64,000 nucleotides of DNA from Topomyia yanbarensis (taxonomy: Eukaryota; Arthropoda; Insecta; Diptera; Culicidae). Location: NCBI RefSeq assembly GCF_030247195.1, contig NC_080671.1, forward strand, positions 5,360,501 to 5,424,500, written 5' to 3'. The notes beneath the pieces are model-generated. The model was given only the letters and a program-made list of their open reading frames with translations, ran no database searches and was not told the origin of the DNA. Below, one piece after another: positions 1-11,110 of this stretch; the stretch's first letter is position 1; every line of letters starts with the position of its first letter. The translations under genes were made by a program, and so were the position numbers.

Positions 1-152
1 TGGTCCGGTCGGTGTTACAAATTGCGTTTGGTCGTTCTGATCCGAGGATGTTTGTGTTCGCAGCTGAGTGTTAGGAGCTGCTTCATCGGCGCTTTCCCCA
101 CTTGTTGCAGGTCCGGGGTCTCGGATTTTTTTACTCCTTTGATTGTGTGCAG

Positions 153-1252
153 CTACTCTTTGTATTTCCCAAGTTCTTCCTTCAGGGCATCGATAATAGG
201 GTTGCTCTGCTGTTTGGTGGCTGCTTGTCTGCGGAGTTTTAGGACTTCTTCTCGTAGGGCCTTTATTTCGTCATTCTGTTTCCGGGCCTTCTCAAGTTCT
301 TGGAGGAGTTCTCTTATTAACTGGTCTTTCTCCCTATCTTGAGATTTGGTTTGGTTGGCGTAAGTTGGGGGCTGCTCAGCTTTCCTAAATTCCGCTCGTG
401 CTTCTCCATAGGTGAGGTTGTTATCAACTTTGAATTTGATCACCGCTTCCTCTTTTTAGTAAATCGGACAGTTTCGATCCGTGGGTCCGTGATTACCTTC
501 GCAGTTTCGGCAGTACTTGTTCTTCTTACACGGTTGGGTATTGTGTGTTTCATGTTGTTCAGAGCAGGTAGGACAAATGGGGGCTTCTGGACAGTTTTTT
601 TCTGGAGTGTCCGTATTTGGCACAGCCAAAGCATAAAAGAGGTGATGGGTAGTATCTGCGCACAGGGAGCCGAATAAGTCCGAAGTAGACATGTGGCGGG
701 AGAAGTTGTTCTTTAAAAGTAAGAACTACCAAAGGAGTGTTCCGGGTTTGGTTATCGCTTCGTTTAGTTATTCTTCTGACACTGTGGACGCCGCGAAGCA
801 AGGTTTTCTCTGAGGGCTTCAGGTTCCATGTCGATTGTGTCTACATCGTAAACAACTCCTTGGCAAAAGTTAAGAGAGGGGTGAGAAATGATCTCAACCG
901 GGGTGCCGTCGACTAATTGATTGAGAGTTAGTAAGTTCTGGTAGGTCGAATGAGAGCTGGTGCGGAGAGTATATTTCGTGCCTCTTGCTTCCTTGGATGC
1001 ATTAACCAAACCTTTTGGATCCCGACCCTGTAGCTGCTGCAGAGATTTGTGAATAGTGAATGAATTGGACGGAAGTTTGGCTGAAGGAGGGGTGGTGGTG
1101 GGTTCTGTATTATGCTGTTCATCATCTGTACTCACCGCTTGTAGGAGGAGGGTTTGTGTGAGGATAGTGTCCCCATCTTGTCGCATCCATGAAGGTAGCG
1201 TGGGCGACAGTTGTTTTCCTCCCCCATCTGGGGGGAAGTCGTTTACCCCCAT
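153..1252 (-). pseudogene. Broken non-LTR retrotransposon ORF1 (gag-like)
   Basis: Four overlapping minus-strand reading frames join into one gag-like protein if frameshifts near 780, 640 and 450 are allowed. In order it shows a Pro/Thr-rich N-terminus, a globular part, a segment with LIRLPVRRYYPSPLLCFGCA followed by KYGH, then further Cys/His knuckles (CPTCSEQHE and CRNCEGNHGPTDRNC), and finally a Lys/Glu-rich coiled coil with heptad-like ELEKARKQ runs ending at 153. Two or three zinc knuckles followed by a coiled coil are typical of I/Jockey/LOA-type LINE ORF1, which binds RNA in the retrotransposition particle. No reverse transcriptase follows within the 152 bases to the window edge, so the element may continue outside. 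It is clearly inactive because of the frameshifts. The LINE clade is uncertain. Confidence 0.7.
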
Positions 1253-1759
1253 ATGGCTATCTGGTTCAGGCCGAGTATGTCAACCACTGACACGATTTAC
1301 CTCTGTTTGATACACTTAGGGGATCGATATAATTAAGCACTCTCTTCAATAATCAAGTTAGCCGATTTTCTTCTATTACTATCACTGGGCTACAGTGCGC
1401 AATAACACTCACTCACTTTACCCCAATAGACATTTGGGGGGGGGGGGGGGGGGGTCGGGGCGGCACGCTACGTTTTCTCCCATTTTACAGCAAATTTCAA
1501 GGAAGTCAACTTCTCAAAATAAAATTTGTGCGTTCTAATCGTGTCCTGTCTTGGCATAGTCAGGTCTTGATGCTTCGAGTGTATTCAATTGATTTGGATT
1601 TTTCACATCAATTTTAATTTGAAATCTTATTATTCCACATATGCAGCTTCTTGAATTTCACAAAAATAGCATTTTTACACAACAGGTATTTCTCAATTTG
1701 TATTTATATTCAATGCAATATTCTGGACTTGTTTTCTGGACTCTAACACTTTTATTTAA
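1253..1759. other. AT-rich intergenic stretch with a poly-G run
   Basis: No gene is visible. A run of 19 G occupies 1436-1454 and could be hard to sequence or form a quadruplex. Similar G or C runs occur at 38733-38750, 42758-42771 and 52986-53001. Confidence 0.6.
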
Positions 1760-1875
1760 CCCTCCGGAAGTCGCGCAAATGTCTCACTGAACGAGCAGCC
1801 GCTGGTGCGCTAAGACGATTTCGCTAGATTTTCAGAGCAGCATGCACTCAGTGCACTAGCGCGGCGTCAGGAAGG
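1760..1875. mobile_element. 116-bp MITE flanked by TTAA (piggyBac-like)
   Basis: Flanked by TTAA at 1756-1759 and 1876-1879. The ends are inverted: CCCTCCGGAAGTCGC on the left, and CCTTCCTGACGCCGC as the reverse complement of the right. TTAA duplications are the mark of piggyBac. A truncated relative surrounds the hAT palindrome at 53593-54762 (shared GCTGGTGC, GATTTCGCTAGATTTT and GGAAGGTTA). No coding capacity. Confidence 0.6.
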
Positions 1876-2014
1876 TTAAAAACGTATTTTCCTGTGCCAC
1901 AATCTTTATTCGTTATTAAAAATGTATGTGTTTTTGAAGCTCAACCATCCGGCACCAATTGAGACTTCCGGTTCGAATGCAAAATCCGATTCCAAGGTTG
2001 ATCGAGTATGAACC

Positions 2015-3928
2015 CAGGCCCGTAGCCAGGATTTTGTTTCGGGAGGGGCTTGAAAATTATTGCATAAATGTATAAATTCGGATGACTTGAGATAGTCACA
2101 GTAAACTGAATGTAATTATGAAATGTTCTTAGTGAAAACAATTCCATAACTAAGACAATAGACACTAACAACCCTAAAAATATGTTGTCTGTTACAAGAA
2201 AAGCTATAGTGCATCGACGAATTAAATTTGATTATTATTAGTTTATAAGTTAGAAATTTCTCTCAAGATTCATCAAGAGATCAAAGTATTTAGGGCTGAT
2301 TGAAAATGCTACGCATTCTAGACTACACGTTTACAAGGTGTAGAAGACGCTAAATTGGAATGAGTACAAAAATATCCAAAAACCCGCCTAAAGAAACTTT
2401 ACACGCATTTGCTAAACAGGAGAACGAAACCAACGTCAAGGTTGTCTCCATGGATAGGAATATATCAGTGTGAAATCCAAGTTTATCGTTGCAAAGAATG
2501 TCCGAACAAAGTAAACTTCAACTCCTATTTTCATGATCAGGCTACTATTACTAGTTCTGTGACTTCATCCGAAGTATGCGTAATTATAATCCTGAGAAAA
2601 ACACATGTTTTTTCATTTGACTCTCGTGGGGAATGGGTTAAACGCTATCTTCGACAATATTATCAGGCAACTGAGAATAACTATCTATTTATTTATTTAA
2701 GTAGATTCTTTTTAGATACTTTCATATCATTGGACTTACGAATTAAAAATATCGTAGACTGATTTTCCTAGATCCCTGAAACTATAGTAAAAGTCAAAAT
2801 GTAAAGTGAGTGCAAAAAACTACTGATTCCACTACAATGCAAGAATAAGTTCATTAGCTCATTGACGTTCAGAATTTTGCAAAACCGTTGGAACTTGAGA
2901 AGATTACCTAGATTAAGTAAATATTATATTTGAACATTTGAAGGTATTATTTCGGATTTCATGGGTTTTTGGACAATGTAAAATATATATTTCAATGATT
3001 TAATCTACTAATGAAAACTACCCAGAATTTAATCTACTGAGCGAAACTGCTCAGAACTTGTTCACTAATCGAAAGAAAATTACTTAGCACTGATTCTGAA
3101 TGCTTCTAATTTACGTAAAATTAGGTAAATATATCACCACCAAAATAACTAGAAACTATAAACACAAGTGAGCTTAATAATTTCAGCATCACTTGCTTCC
3201 GACACATGGAAGAGAACACATCGCACTTACATCTAATTTTCAAAAGAGGCTTTCTTTTAGAGTTGCCTGTTTTCAAATCCCAGCAAATTATCCGTTTCCT
3301 GTGAAACTTTTGCAAAACTTTATGTCAATTCGTCAATTTTGACTTTATGTTTGCGAATGTCTGATTTGTTCCTTGCTTCTCGCTCTCAATAATTATCCTT
3401 CCGAATGGATTCCATTTCTCCCAAATATGACATTAATCTGCGAGTAAGCGATATCCGATCTTGTAGCGGAACATTGATGTTCTCATCGTCCATATATAGG
3501 AGGATCTTAATTTACACATTTACACCTTCAGGAAATGTTCCACATTATGAATACTCGGTCCTAAGCGAATCATCAATAATTTTATAATCACCGTATTTGG
3601 CTGGAGCACCACTTCTTGCTTCTCAACAGATTACTACAGCAACAATTATAGTAACAGTTTCTTTTATTCTTTAGGCAAGACACACAATATAAAAGTTACT
3701 ATTTTTATCGTTCGCGTCGCACTGGCTCGAGCAAAAGCATAAAGTGACTGAATTTCGTGACCATTGCCTTTGGTGGTTAAAAATAGCCTTCTTCAACTTT
3801 TTCTCAAAGATTTGTTCAAACCAAATGAGCAACAAATTTTGTTAAACATCGCCGGTTTTTGAAATTCATTTTTGAAAAATTTCGGGAGGGGCTTTAGCCC
3901 CCTAGCCCCCCCTCTGGCTACGTGCCTG
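2015..3928. mobile_element. hAT transposon copy 1 (non-autonomous or decayed)
   Basis: The termini form an inverted repeat CAGGCMCGTAGCCAGR, followed inward by GGGAGGGGCT on both sides. It is flanked by TATGAACC on the left and AATGAACC on the right (7 of 8 match), though one extra C separates the right end from the repeat. A CAGG start and 8-bp duplication are typical of hAT. The element aligns along its length with 54965-58851 but lacks about 2 kb of that copy. Minus-strand reading frames such as 3121-3315 (KCDVFSSMCRKQVMLKLL) recur in the other copy and may be relics of coding exons. No intact transposase remains. Confidence 0.75.
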
Positions 3929-4392
3929 CAATGAACCGGCCTTTACATTTGAACTAGTATTTTGACAGGAATGAATAAGAATCCTAAGTCATATTCTGAT
4001 TGGTTTTGACTTAGGGATTGAGCAGAAAAATTCGGAAATACATTGAGACTGACCGCTATTGTATCGTAGAACACATACGTATTGTTCGGTATTCACCGAA
4101 AAGTAACCGCACCAACTATTTAGCTGGTACCAACTACCACTACCAACGCTATAGAAAAAGCACCCCTGTCAAGCCCAATTTCGATCTATTTTCTAACTTT
4201 AACCTGTAAGCATCAACAGCAAATTAATTGTCAGCAGTACAAACGTTTTATTCTTTATTGCACCACCAACCAGCCAGGTGTTACCATCGCCGAATGGGTT
4301 CTTTTCAGAACCATAAGAATTCAATTATTTTCGAAAGGCGATTGCTAACAAATTTTTTTCGCTATTTTTTGTTAACAACCTTTTAGAATCTA
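3929..4392. other. Intergenic DNA, nothing recognisable
   Basis: AT-rich unique-looking sequence. The 63-codon frame at 4018-4209 has no recognisable motif and I do not call it a gene. Confidence 0.5.
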
Positions 4393-4680
4393 TTTAAATT
4401 GTTGTAACGGCATTTAATTAGCAAGCAACTGGAAGGTGAAGTATATTTTTCAATATTAAGAGCCATAGTACTCAAGGGAGAGCAGGGAGTTGAAGGAAGG
4501 AAGTTTAGAAAAGCTAGGAGTAGGGCCATATGAGCAAGCTTAGAGCTTCCTTTTTGTCTTCTACCTCAGGGGTCAGGATATTTTGGCATTTGAAATGCGA
4601 ATCAGTACTATGGCCTTTAATATTGAAAAATATACTTCACCTTTCAGTTTCTTGCTTATAAAATGCTGTTACAACATTTG
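4393..4680. mobile_element. Fold-back MITE of about 290 bp
   Basis: The left arm 4393-4472 and right arm 4596-4676 are inverted copies of one 80-base block (TGTTGTAAC, GCATTT, AGCAAG, AGGTGAAGTATATTTTTCAA, GCCATAGTACT). The core between them, 4473-4595, is unique. No clean target duplication was found, so the exact ends are approximate. Confidence 0.6.
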
Positions 4681-5394
4681 CTAACTACCGTCCAGGATGA
4701 AACATCCACTGGACGATTGGAGATTCAGCCAATTTTGATGCGATTCAACCAAAGACAAATTTCTATTTGATTCAACTTTATACCAACTGGAACGTTTCCC
4801 AATTTGGAACAGGTATGTTGAATATAGATCGTCAAATTATTGCAACATTCATCCCCATTTTGAAACATAGCTGACCCTTTTTTATCCCCTACAAGTTAAA
4901 ATTTGTTATTGCCGTTATTTCAATGAACCAAACACCAAACACCTTCCATTGATCTCGACTAGAAAAGAACATTTTGCATACCTACAACTACAATAGCAAA
5001 AATTACAAAGGAAGAAAAATGGGATAGCTGTCATAATAAAAGATACAAAACAGATTCAACCAGGGATCTGATGCAAGTATATGTACAACACCATAGCAAC
5101 GTTAAAATCTGTTTGCCTGAGTTCATGATGTTTTTTTTCCTCAACAAAAATGTCAAACTGGGGCGCCATCAAGTGGTGAGTGTGGTCAAATCTGAAGGGA
5201 CCGAAGTCACTCATTCCAAAATTGTAAAATGAGCCACAATTTTTTGAAAATTTCTTCGGATGATTTACGTCTTTATTATTTGTCTTTGGTTTGACTATCA
5301 CTGCACTTGGCACAGTCTTTGAACACTATGTCTCACAGCGGACAGCAACCGTTCTGACGATATCGAACCGATTCAACTGAAACTGCACTAGATA
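4681..5394. other. Intergenic DNA, nothing recognisable
   Basis: No convincing coding sequence or repeat structure. The 85-codon minus-strand frame at 5056-5313 has no family motif and is treated as chance. Confidence 0.45.
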
Positions 5395-5402
5395 GCCCGG
5401 AG

Positions 5403-6674
5403 CTAGGATAGGATCCGCCAGCTGACTTCTTCTTATATTTTGCTAATCCCTGCTGAAAACGACATACCCCCACTCGACCAATGTTGCCAAAATATTTGTT
5501 TTGTTACAATCGTGTCCAAAACTTCTGATTAAAATATTCTATATTATGTATCAATTTCACGCTCCGGGAAAAATCAATGATTTAGTCTTTATATCCGCAT
5601 TTAAATGATCATTGCGGGTTTTCCATCGGAATACAGCAAAGCAAAATAATATATATTTGTTGTTGGCCATTACGTGAAAATATTTATATAAAATATTTCC
5701 ATGCTCTTCATTTTTGTAAGTTGCTTTCTGAGTCGAGCACCCTCATTCACAAGATCAATCTTCTCTGTTCGCATTTAGTTTAAATATTCTAAAACTACTT
5801 TTTTGCAAGGCTTAATTTTTATTTAGTTTGTATAGGTATATAGGTTTGTTCCAGTACTTCATATGATTTTTTCGGAGAAAACAGCAGTAGAAAATAACAC
5901 GCTCCTATTTACACCGATATTTGATGCAGTTGAAAACTGTAAAATTCAACTGTATCGATAATACTAAAAGAAGAACAAGAAGCGATTTCCGAAATAGCTT
6001 TCTCACGGTTTGCTCCAAAGTATTGCGAATCTTTTCTTAAATCCACATTGCGACTATTCAGCCATGCGCCACCGGGCCGTGCGTTGAATTACGCGCCCAT
6101 CTAGTCTGCATCAGTGCGAGTGAGAAAATATTTTGACGTTTGTTTTTGTTTCGACCGCACTCGTGTGCATCCCATATAGCAACAACTCGACGAAATGCTA
6201 TATTATCTCGCGATAGACAATACTCCCAATTTACTCGGCGCTGGAACAAAGACAATTTTTACATGAAGTTGAAAATATTTTCATACTTAGGCTAAATAGT
6301 CAGTTACTCGGTTAGACTTCGAAAAGAGACATTTCCGCATTAATCCACACACCGCGCTACCGGATCTCTCGGAAACCTGTAGAACTTCAATTTTGGATAA
6401 TATGTTTGAATTCGTCTGCCAGAAAATGCCTTGCACTTCATAATTACAGACGGACGTTATGGAAAGAAAGCGGTATCTCGGGAAAACAAAAAAAACAACA
6501 CAGTAAACAATCGTCGTTTTACATTTAATGTCACAATACGACAACACTTCCAAGCAGCCCTTTAGTACTTTTAGTTTCCAAGCCGAACGTTTGCCAATGT
6601 CACTTTCGTCCAATCACGAGCTGGTTCAGAATTGGTTCAAAAACAGGGGACAGAGCTGGCGGATCCTATCCTAG
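5403..6674. mobile_element. hAT MITE with perfect 8-bp TSD
   Basis: The inverted ends CTAGGATAGGATCCGCCAGC are matched base for base. They are flanked by a perfect 8-bp duplication GCCCGGAG (5395-5402 and 6675-6682). The 8-bp size points to hAT. The 1.27-kb interior has no recognisable transposase; its longest frames (6287-6613 and 6058-6255, both minus) show no catalytic motif. Confidence 0.85.
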
Positions 6675-7496
6675 GCCCGGAGTAAATTGGCGTACGTGTG
6701 GCACGTACCGTGTGTTTACTCGAACTGACAAACAAAATGTTTGTATCTAAAAACTCAAGAAAATCCATTCAAATGTAAGGTTTCATTCAAATAATTCAAA
6801 ATAATAACTAGAGTATAACGAAGTCAGCAGTTGAAAAGGAGAAAAATACGATTAGATTATCAAACCAACCCGATCAGTAGGGCGTAACTAAATTATAACA
6901 ACTGATGTTATTTATTTCAAAAATATTTTGAAGCAGAACCTGTTATAAATCCCGCTGGTTAGTTGTTAAAATACCCGACAGAATGTGGAACGATACAAAC
7001 GGAAGCGGAGGCAGTAGACGCCCCTCTTCCGAGAGAAAAAACGCCGCCTGGAAGAAGCGAAGTGCAAGGAAATGGAACTGCTGTGCCGTTCTCAAGATAC
7101 GCGGAAGTTCTACCAAAAGCTCAACGCATCCCGCAAAGGCTTCGTGCCGCAAGCCGAAATATGTAGGGATAAGGACGGGAGCCTGCTGACGGACAACCGT
7201 GAGGTGATCGAAAGGTGGAAGCAGCACTTCGACGAGCACCTGAACGGCGAGGAGAATGTAGGTACAGATGACCAGGGCAACGGAGGATTTGACTAGATCA
7301 GTGCAGTTGAGGACGGGAATGAACCAACTCCCACGTTGAGAGAAGTTAAGGATGCCATCCAACAGCATCCAGCTGGCAAAGTATCGCAGCAGAACTCATC
7401 AAGTTGGGCCCGAAAAAGTTGGCCACTTGTCTGCACCGGTTAGTAGTCAGGATCTGGGAAACCGAACAGCTACCGGAGGAGTGGAAAGAAGGGGTG

Positions 7497-7739
7497 CCCG
7501 ATCAAATACACATGGGTTCAAACACCACATAGCCCCTTGAAAAGACCATAAATATGGTCCGTGACAAAATTCACAACCATCAAGATACCATAAAATGGTC
7601 ACAATAACCCATAAATACACCAACATATGGTATTTTATAAGGACCATGGCGATGGTGTTTTCATGGTTTGAACCCATTTCAAACACCCATGTCAAACCCC
7701 ATGACCATGGGGGTATTATGGGCTTTTCGTTTGCTCGGG
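7497..7739. mobile_element. 243-bp MITE, CCCGATCAAA ends, TG duplication
   Basis: It interrupts the LINE codons for KEGV-ICPIYKK. Removing 7497-7739 plus one TG (7495-7496 or 7740-7741) restores the reading. The ends are CCCGATCAAA and TTTGCTCGGG, an imperfect inverted pair. The 2-bp duplication and CCCGA[T/G]CA end are shared with 18301-18723. The interior is rich in ATGGT/ACCAT palindromes. Confidence 0.75.
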
Positions 7740-8299
7740 TGATCTGCCCCATTTACAAGAAAGGCGACCATTTGGAGTGTGAGAACTTCCGAGCGATCGC
7801 CATTTTGAATGCCGCCTACGAAGTGCTATCCCATATCATCTTCCGTCGTATATCACCTAAAGCAAATGAGTTTGTGGAAAATTATCAAGCCGGCTTCATC
7901 GATGGCCGGTCGACAACGGACCAGATATTCACCGTACGGTAAATCCTCCAGAAATGCCGTGAATACCAGATCCCAACATAGTTGGAACCTGTGTACATTT
8001 TTCGCGACATGTCAAGCCACCCGTACATTCACGCTCTGCTGAAAATGTCTCATGTCTCAAACAGGTTAGCTTCCAAGCCTCGATGGTTGGTCTCGTGACA
8101 TGTCATGGAATTTAAATGCGTCATCGGTCTTGAGACTGGTCATGAGGATAATTTACCTGTCGTGCGTAAGGCGATACCAGTCACAAAGTTTACGAACCTG
8201 TACAAAGATGAACATTTTGATATAGTTTGCTAGTTTGAACTGTATCTTATTCTTGATCGTTTAAGTACCGTGCAGTGGCAGAAAAACGGAATGGTATAC

Positions 8300-8586
8300 G
8301 CTATATAAATTCAATTATTTTGAACTTTTTCAACTTTTTGATAATAAATGTTGCGAGTTACGAGGAGTTGAAAATCAATAGTTTTAGACATTTTAAACGC
8401 ACACTGGGAAGTAAATGCGTCATAATGAAAAAAAATCAACTTTCACACAAAATTTTTATTTGTTATTGCTAGTTACGCGAAGTTGAAAAACGATAATTTT
8501 GGACTCTTTAGACACACATTAGTGAGTAAATGTGTCAAAATGGAAAATTTTTCAACTTTTCGCTATTTTTTTTTGTTTTTTCGAGT
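8300..8586. repeat. Left arm of about 125-bp sub-repeats
   Basis: At least two tandem units share AGTTACG, GAGTTGAAAA, ATAGTTTTAGACA, GGAAGTAAATGCGTC. They recur in inverted orientation at 10699-11110. They belong to the subterminal architecture of the 7977-11473 element. Confidence 0.6.
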
Positions 8587-8588
8587 TA

Positions 8589-10696
8589 CAGTAAGATTCC
8601 GTTTTTGGCACGTTCCGTTTTTGGCATGCTCCCATTTTGGCACACTCCGTTTTTGTCAACATTCTTGTTTTACATGATAAATCTTTTAAAAGTGTGCAAT
8701 AGATATTTTTTGTATCAATTGACATTACATTTGACTTTATTTCCAAACATGAGAGTCATATTAATCTTCAAAAGCCCAAATCATTGTTTTTTCAAATTTT
8801 GTTAAAATTGTCTCATAGTTTCAATACTTTACTGTGATAATTTTGCGATGTTTTTCGCAATGTTGTTTTAAAAAAGCATTATGCATTTAAAGGTTAACTA
8901 TATACTATATTTGTCGTATTTAATGATAACAATAAGTATAGAAATGTATTGTTTATGTATAATACAACTGGTATCAGTGTAAGTAGTGTTAGACGGAATC
9001 AATTTTTATAGTCGAATGCAGATGAATGTGCTACACCGCATAATACAACGTCACTACAAAACTTGGCACTAAATTTGCAGTACATATCGAAAGCTCGTAT
9101 TTAGGAATACAAAACTGATAGCTCCCAAATAGTTTACGATGTCTTTGGCAAATTTGTTAGTTCTTTTGGCGATTTTGTCAAATGATTGGAATTAGGGTGG
9201 TCCTTGTGGTTAGGGTGTTCAAAGTACCGACTGTTTAGATGTGTGAAGTTTACCTGCGCAATGCCCTACAATATAACACAAATAAATTAAAGCAAGTTTG
9301 CTGAATAAACAAGGCTATCTATATTGGTTAAATTGTTATGATTTTTTTTAAAAGATTTGAGGTAGGGTGGCTCTTGAAAAATCGGGTTGCTTATATTATC
9401 TTGAATTTTCATAAAGAAAAGATCACAGCCCCAGGAGCGAAATCAACACTACCATGCAGTGAATTGTTTGTGTTTTGACGTCCAGTGGACCGAAGAAAAG
9501 TGATTCGAATTAAATGATATGTTATACCTTCGTAATGTGGAGCATTGCACTCGAGAAGTGCGCGAAAGTTGTGAGAATTCTACTGGACGATGCACAATGT
9601 CGCCTAGCCTCACAAAACCTCAAAATTTTATTTTAGATTTTTCCTGATTTAACCTTTTTCTCTGTTTGTAAACGGGTTGAATATAGAGGTGTGCGCCACG
9701 CCGCCGCCGCGCTGCGCCGGCGATTGCATGTAAAAATAGTAAGCACATTTGCTTGACGCCGGCGCGCCGCCGACCTTTACCAGAAATCGGCGGCGCGGCG
9801 CACACCTCTAGTTGAATAGTCTTTTCAAAATATTATGTCTTGAGGACAAAAGATAGATATTTTACAGAACTTCAAAGGTGAAATAGATGATCAATTCTGA
9901 AAAAATGTGTTCCAACCTTTGTTATTCAAATGAATATATCGTTTTAGTTAAGATTATGATTAGGGTCGAACTAATTTCATTAGTAAGGTTATTTGCTGGA
10001 CTTATACTTACCATTCGATTTAGTCGCTAAAGGGTCTTTTCGCACTCAGAACTAATAATAAATCGTGCATTAAATTAAAATTATAATGTTCAAGTGGCTG
10101 TACTTTCTGCCCATACGCATACAAAAGGTGATTTTTCATGATATGTCTGAAGGAGGCGCATGGTAGTGTTTGATTATCCAGGGTTCGCAATATAATTTAT
10201 AAGTGTTATAAGTGTCTCAACAATTGAAAAACAGTGTATTCCGCTAAAAATTCACTAAACCAAGTTTTTTGAAAATGAATTTTCAGATATAGTGCACTTT
10301 ATAGTCGTAAATGTTGAATTTGCAAACCTCCCTAGGTGCCAAAATTTTCTGGTAAATAGAAATAATAAATTAACACCAAATATGAATTCAGCGACTTAAA
10401 ATTACCCTAATGTGAAGTTTTCATCAAATTCGAATCCCTCTTGAGGTTTTGACCGACTTTTGTATGGAAGGTGATCACTGTGCGAAGACTGAATTTGATA
10501 AACATATGAATAAAATTCAATTTTCTTATTATTTTCTTTCATATCATTCCATTTCACACATGATTAAAAATCCTTGAAACATTTTTGAAGTCGTAAATTG
10601 AAAATCCAAACTTTAAAAATAAGGTTCAATTTTTGGCACGGTTCCTGTTTTGGCAACTGCAAAAATTAAATTGTTGCCAAAAACGGAATCCTACTG
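8589..10696. mobile_element. Tc1/mariner or pogo-type element with CAGTARGATTCCG ends, no transposase
   Basis: The inverted ends CAGTARGATTCCGTTTTTGG sit between TA dinucleotides at 8587-8588 and 10697-10698. TA duplications and a CAGT start fit pogo/Tc1/mariner. TTTTTGGCA repeats follow at the left end (to about 8660) and mirror at 10620-10690. The interior has no transposase, so it is non-autonomous. It contains the GC-rich hAT MITE at 9684-9810. Confidence 0.65.
9684..9810. mobile_element. 127-bp GC-rich hAT MITE, copy 1
   Basis: The ends TAGAGGTGTGCGCC and GGCGCACACCTCTA are a perfect inverted pair. They are flanked by a perfect 8-bp duplication GTTGAATA (9676-9683 and 9811-9818). Its interior is strikingly GC-rich (GCCGCCGCGC, GCGCCGCCGA) compared with the AT-rich host. 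A second copy lies at 10790-10907. Confidence 0.88.
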
Positions 10697-10698
10697 TA

Positions 10699-11110
10699 CT
10701 AGGATATGAAAATCAAAAGTTTTGAACATTTGAAATGCACAACGGGAAGTAATTTCGACAAAATGGAAATTTAAAAATGCGTTTAAAATTAGAGGAGTGC
10801 CCAGTGCCGCCGCGCCCGCTGTTGCAGGTAAAAATAGTAAGCACGCCGGCCCGGCCCGGCGCGCCGCAGATTTTTACCTGAAATCGGTGGCGCGTCGCAT
10901 ACCTCTATTTAAAATGTCAAAACCTATTGATTTTCAACACCTCGTAACTCGTAATAACAAACAATGTTTATCTGTGAAAAGTTGAAAATTTTTCGATTTT
11001 GACGCATTTACTTCCCAAAATGTGCGTTTAAAATGTCTAAAACTATTGATTTTCAACACCTCTAAACCGCAATAACAAACAATATTTATTTGTGAAATGT
11101 TGAAAGAAAT
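10699..11110. repeat. Right arm of about 125-bp sub-repeats
   Basis: Two to three units, mostly inverted relative to 8300-8586, share GATTTTCAACACCTC, GTAATAACAAACAAT, GACGCATTTACTTCC and TTTAAAATGTC. One unit is interrupted by the MITE at 10790-10907. Confidence 0.55.
10790..10907. mobile_element. 118-bp GC-rich hAT MITE, copy 2
   Basis: It starts TAGAGGAGTGCCC and ends GCATACCTCTA. It is flanked by a perfect 8-bp duplication TTTAAAAT (10782-10789 and 10908-10915). The core GGTAAAAATAGTAAGCAC and the GC-rich arms match the 9684-9810 family. It has landed in a right-arm sub-repeat. Confidence 0.87.

Noticed and set aside
1436..1454. Poly-G run as a regulatory quadruplex
   Set aside because: Similar G or C runs occur at several unrelated places, including LINE 3' regions, so no specific function can be argued.
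5056..5313. 85-codon minus-strand frame as a small gene
   Set aside because: No motif, no splice or promoter context, and composition like the surrounding intergenic DNA.
6287..6613. Minus-strand frame as the missing odorant-receptor 3' exons or as a transposase
   Set aside because: It lies inside the 5403-6674 hAT MITE and lacks both the receptor C-terminal signature and any catalytic motif.
6943..7368. 141-codon minus-strand open frame
   Set aside because: It is antisense to the RTE-like coding block, which carries recognisable motifs on the plus strand.
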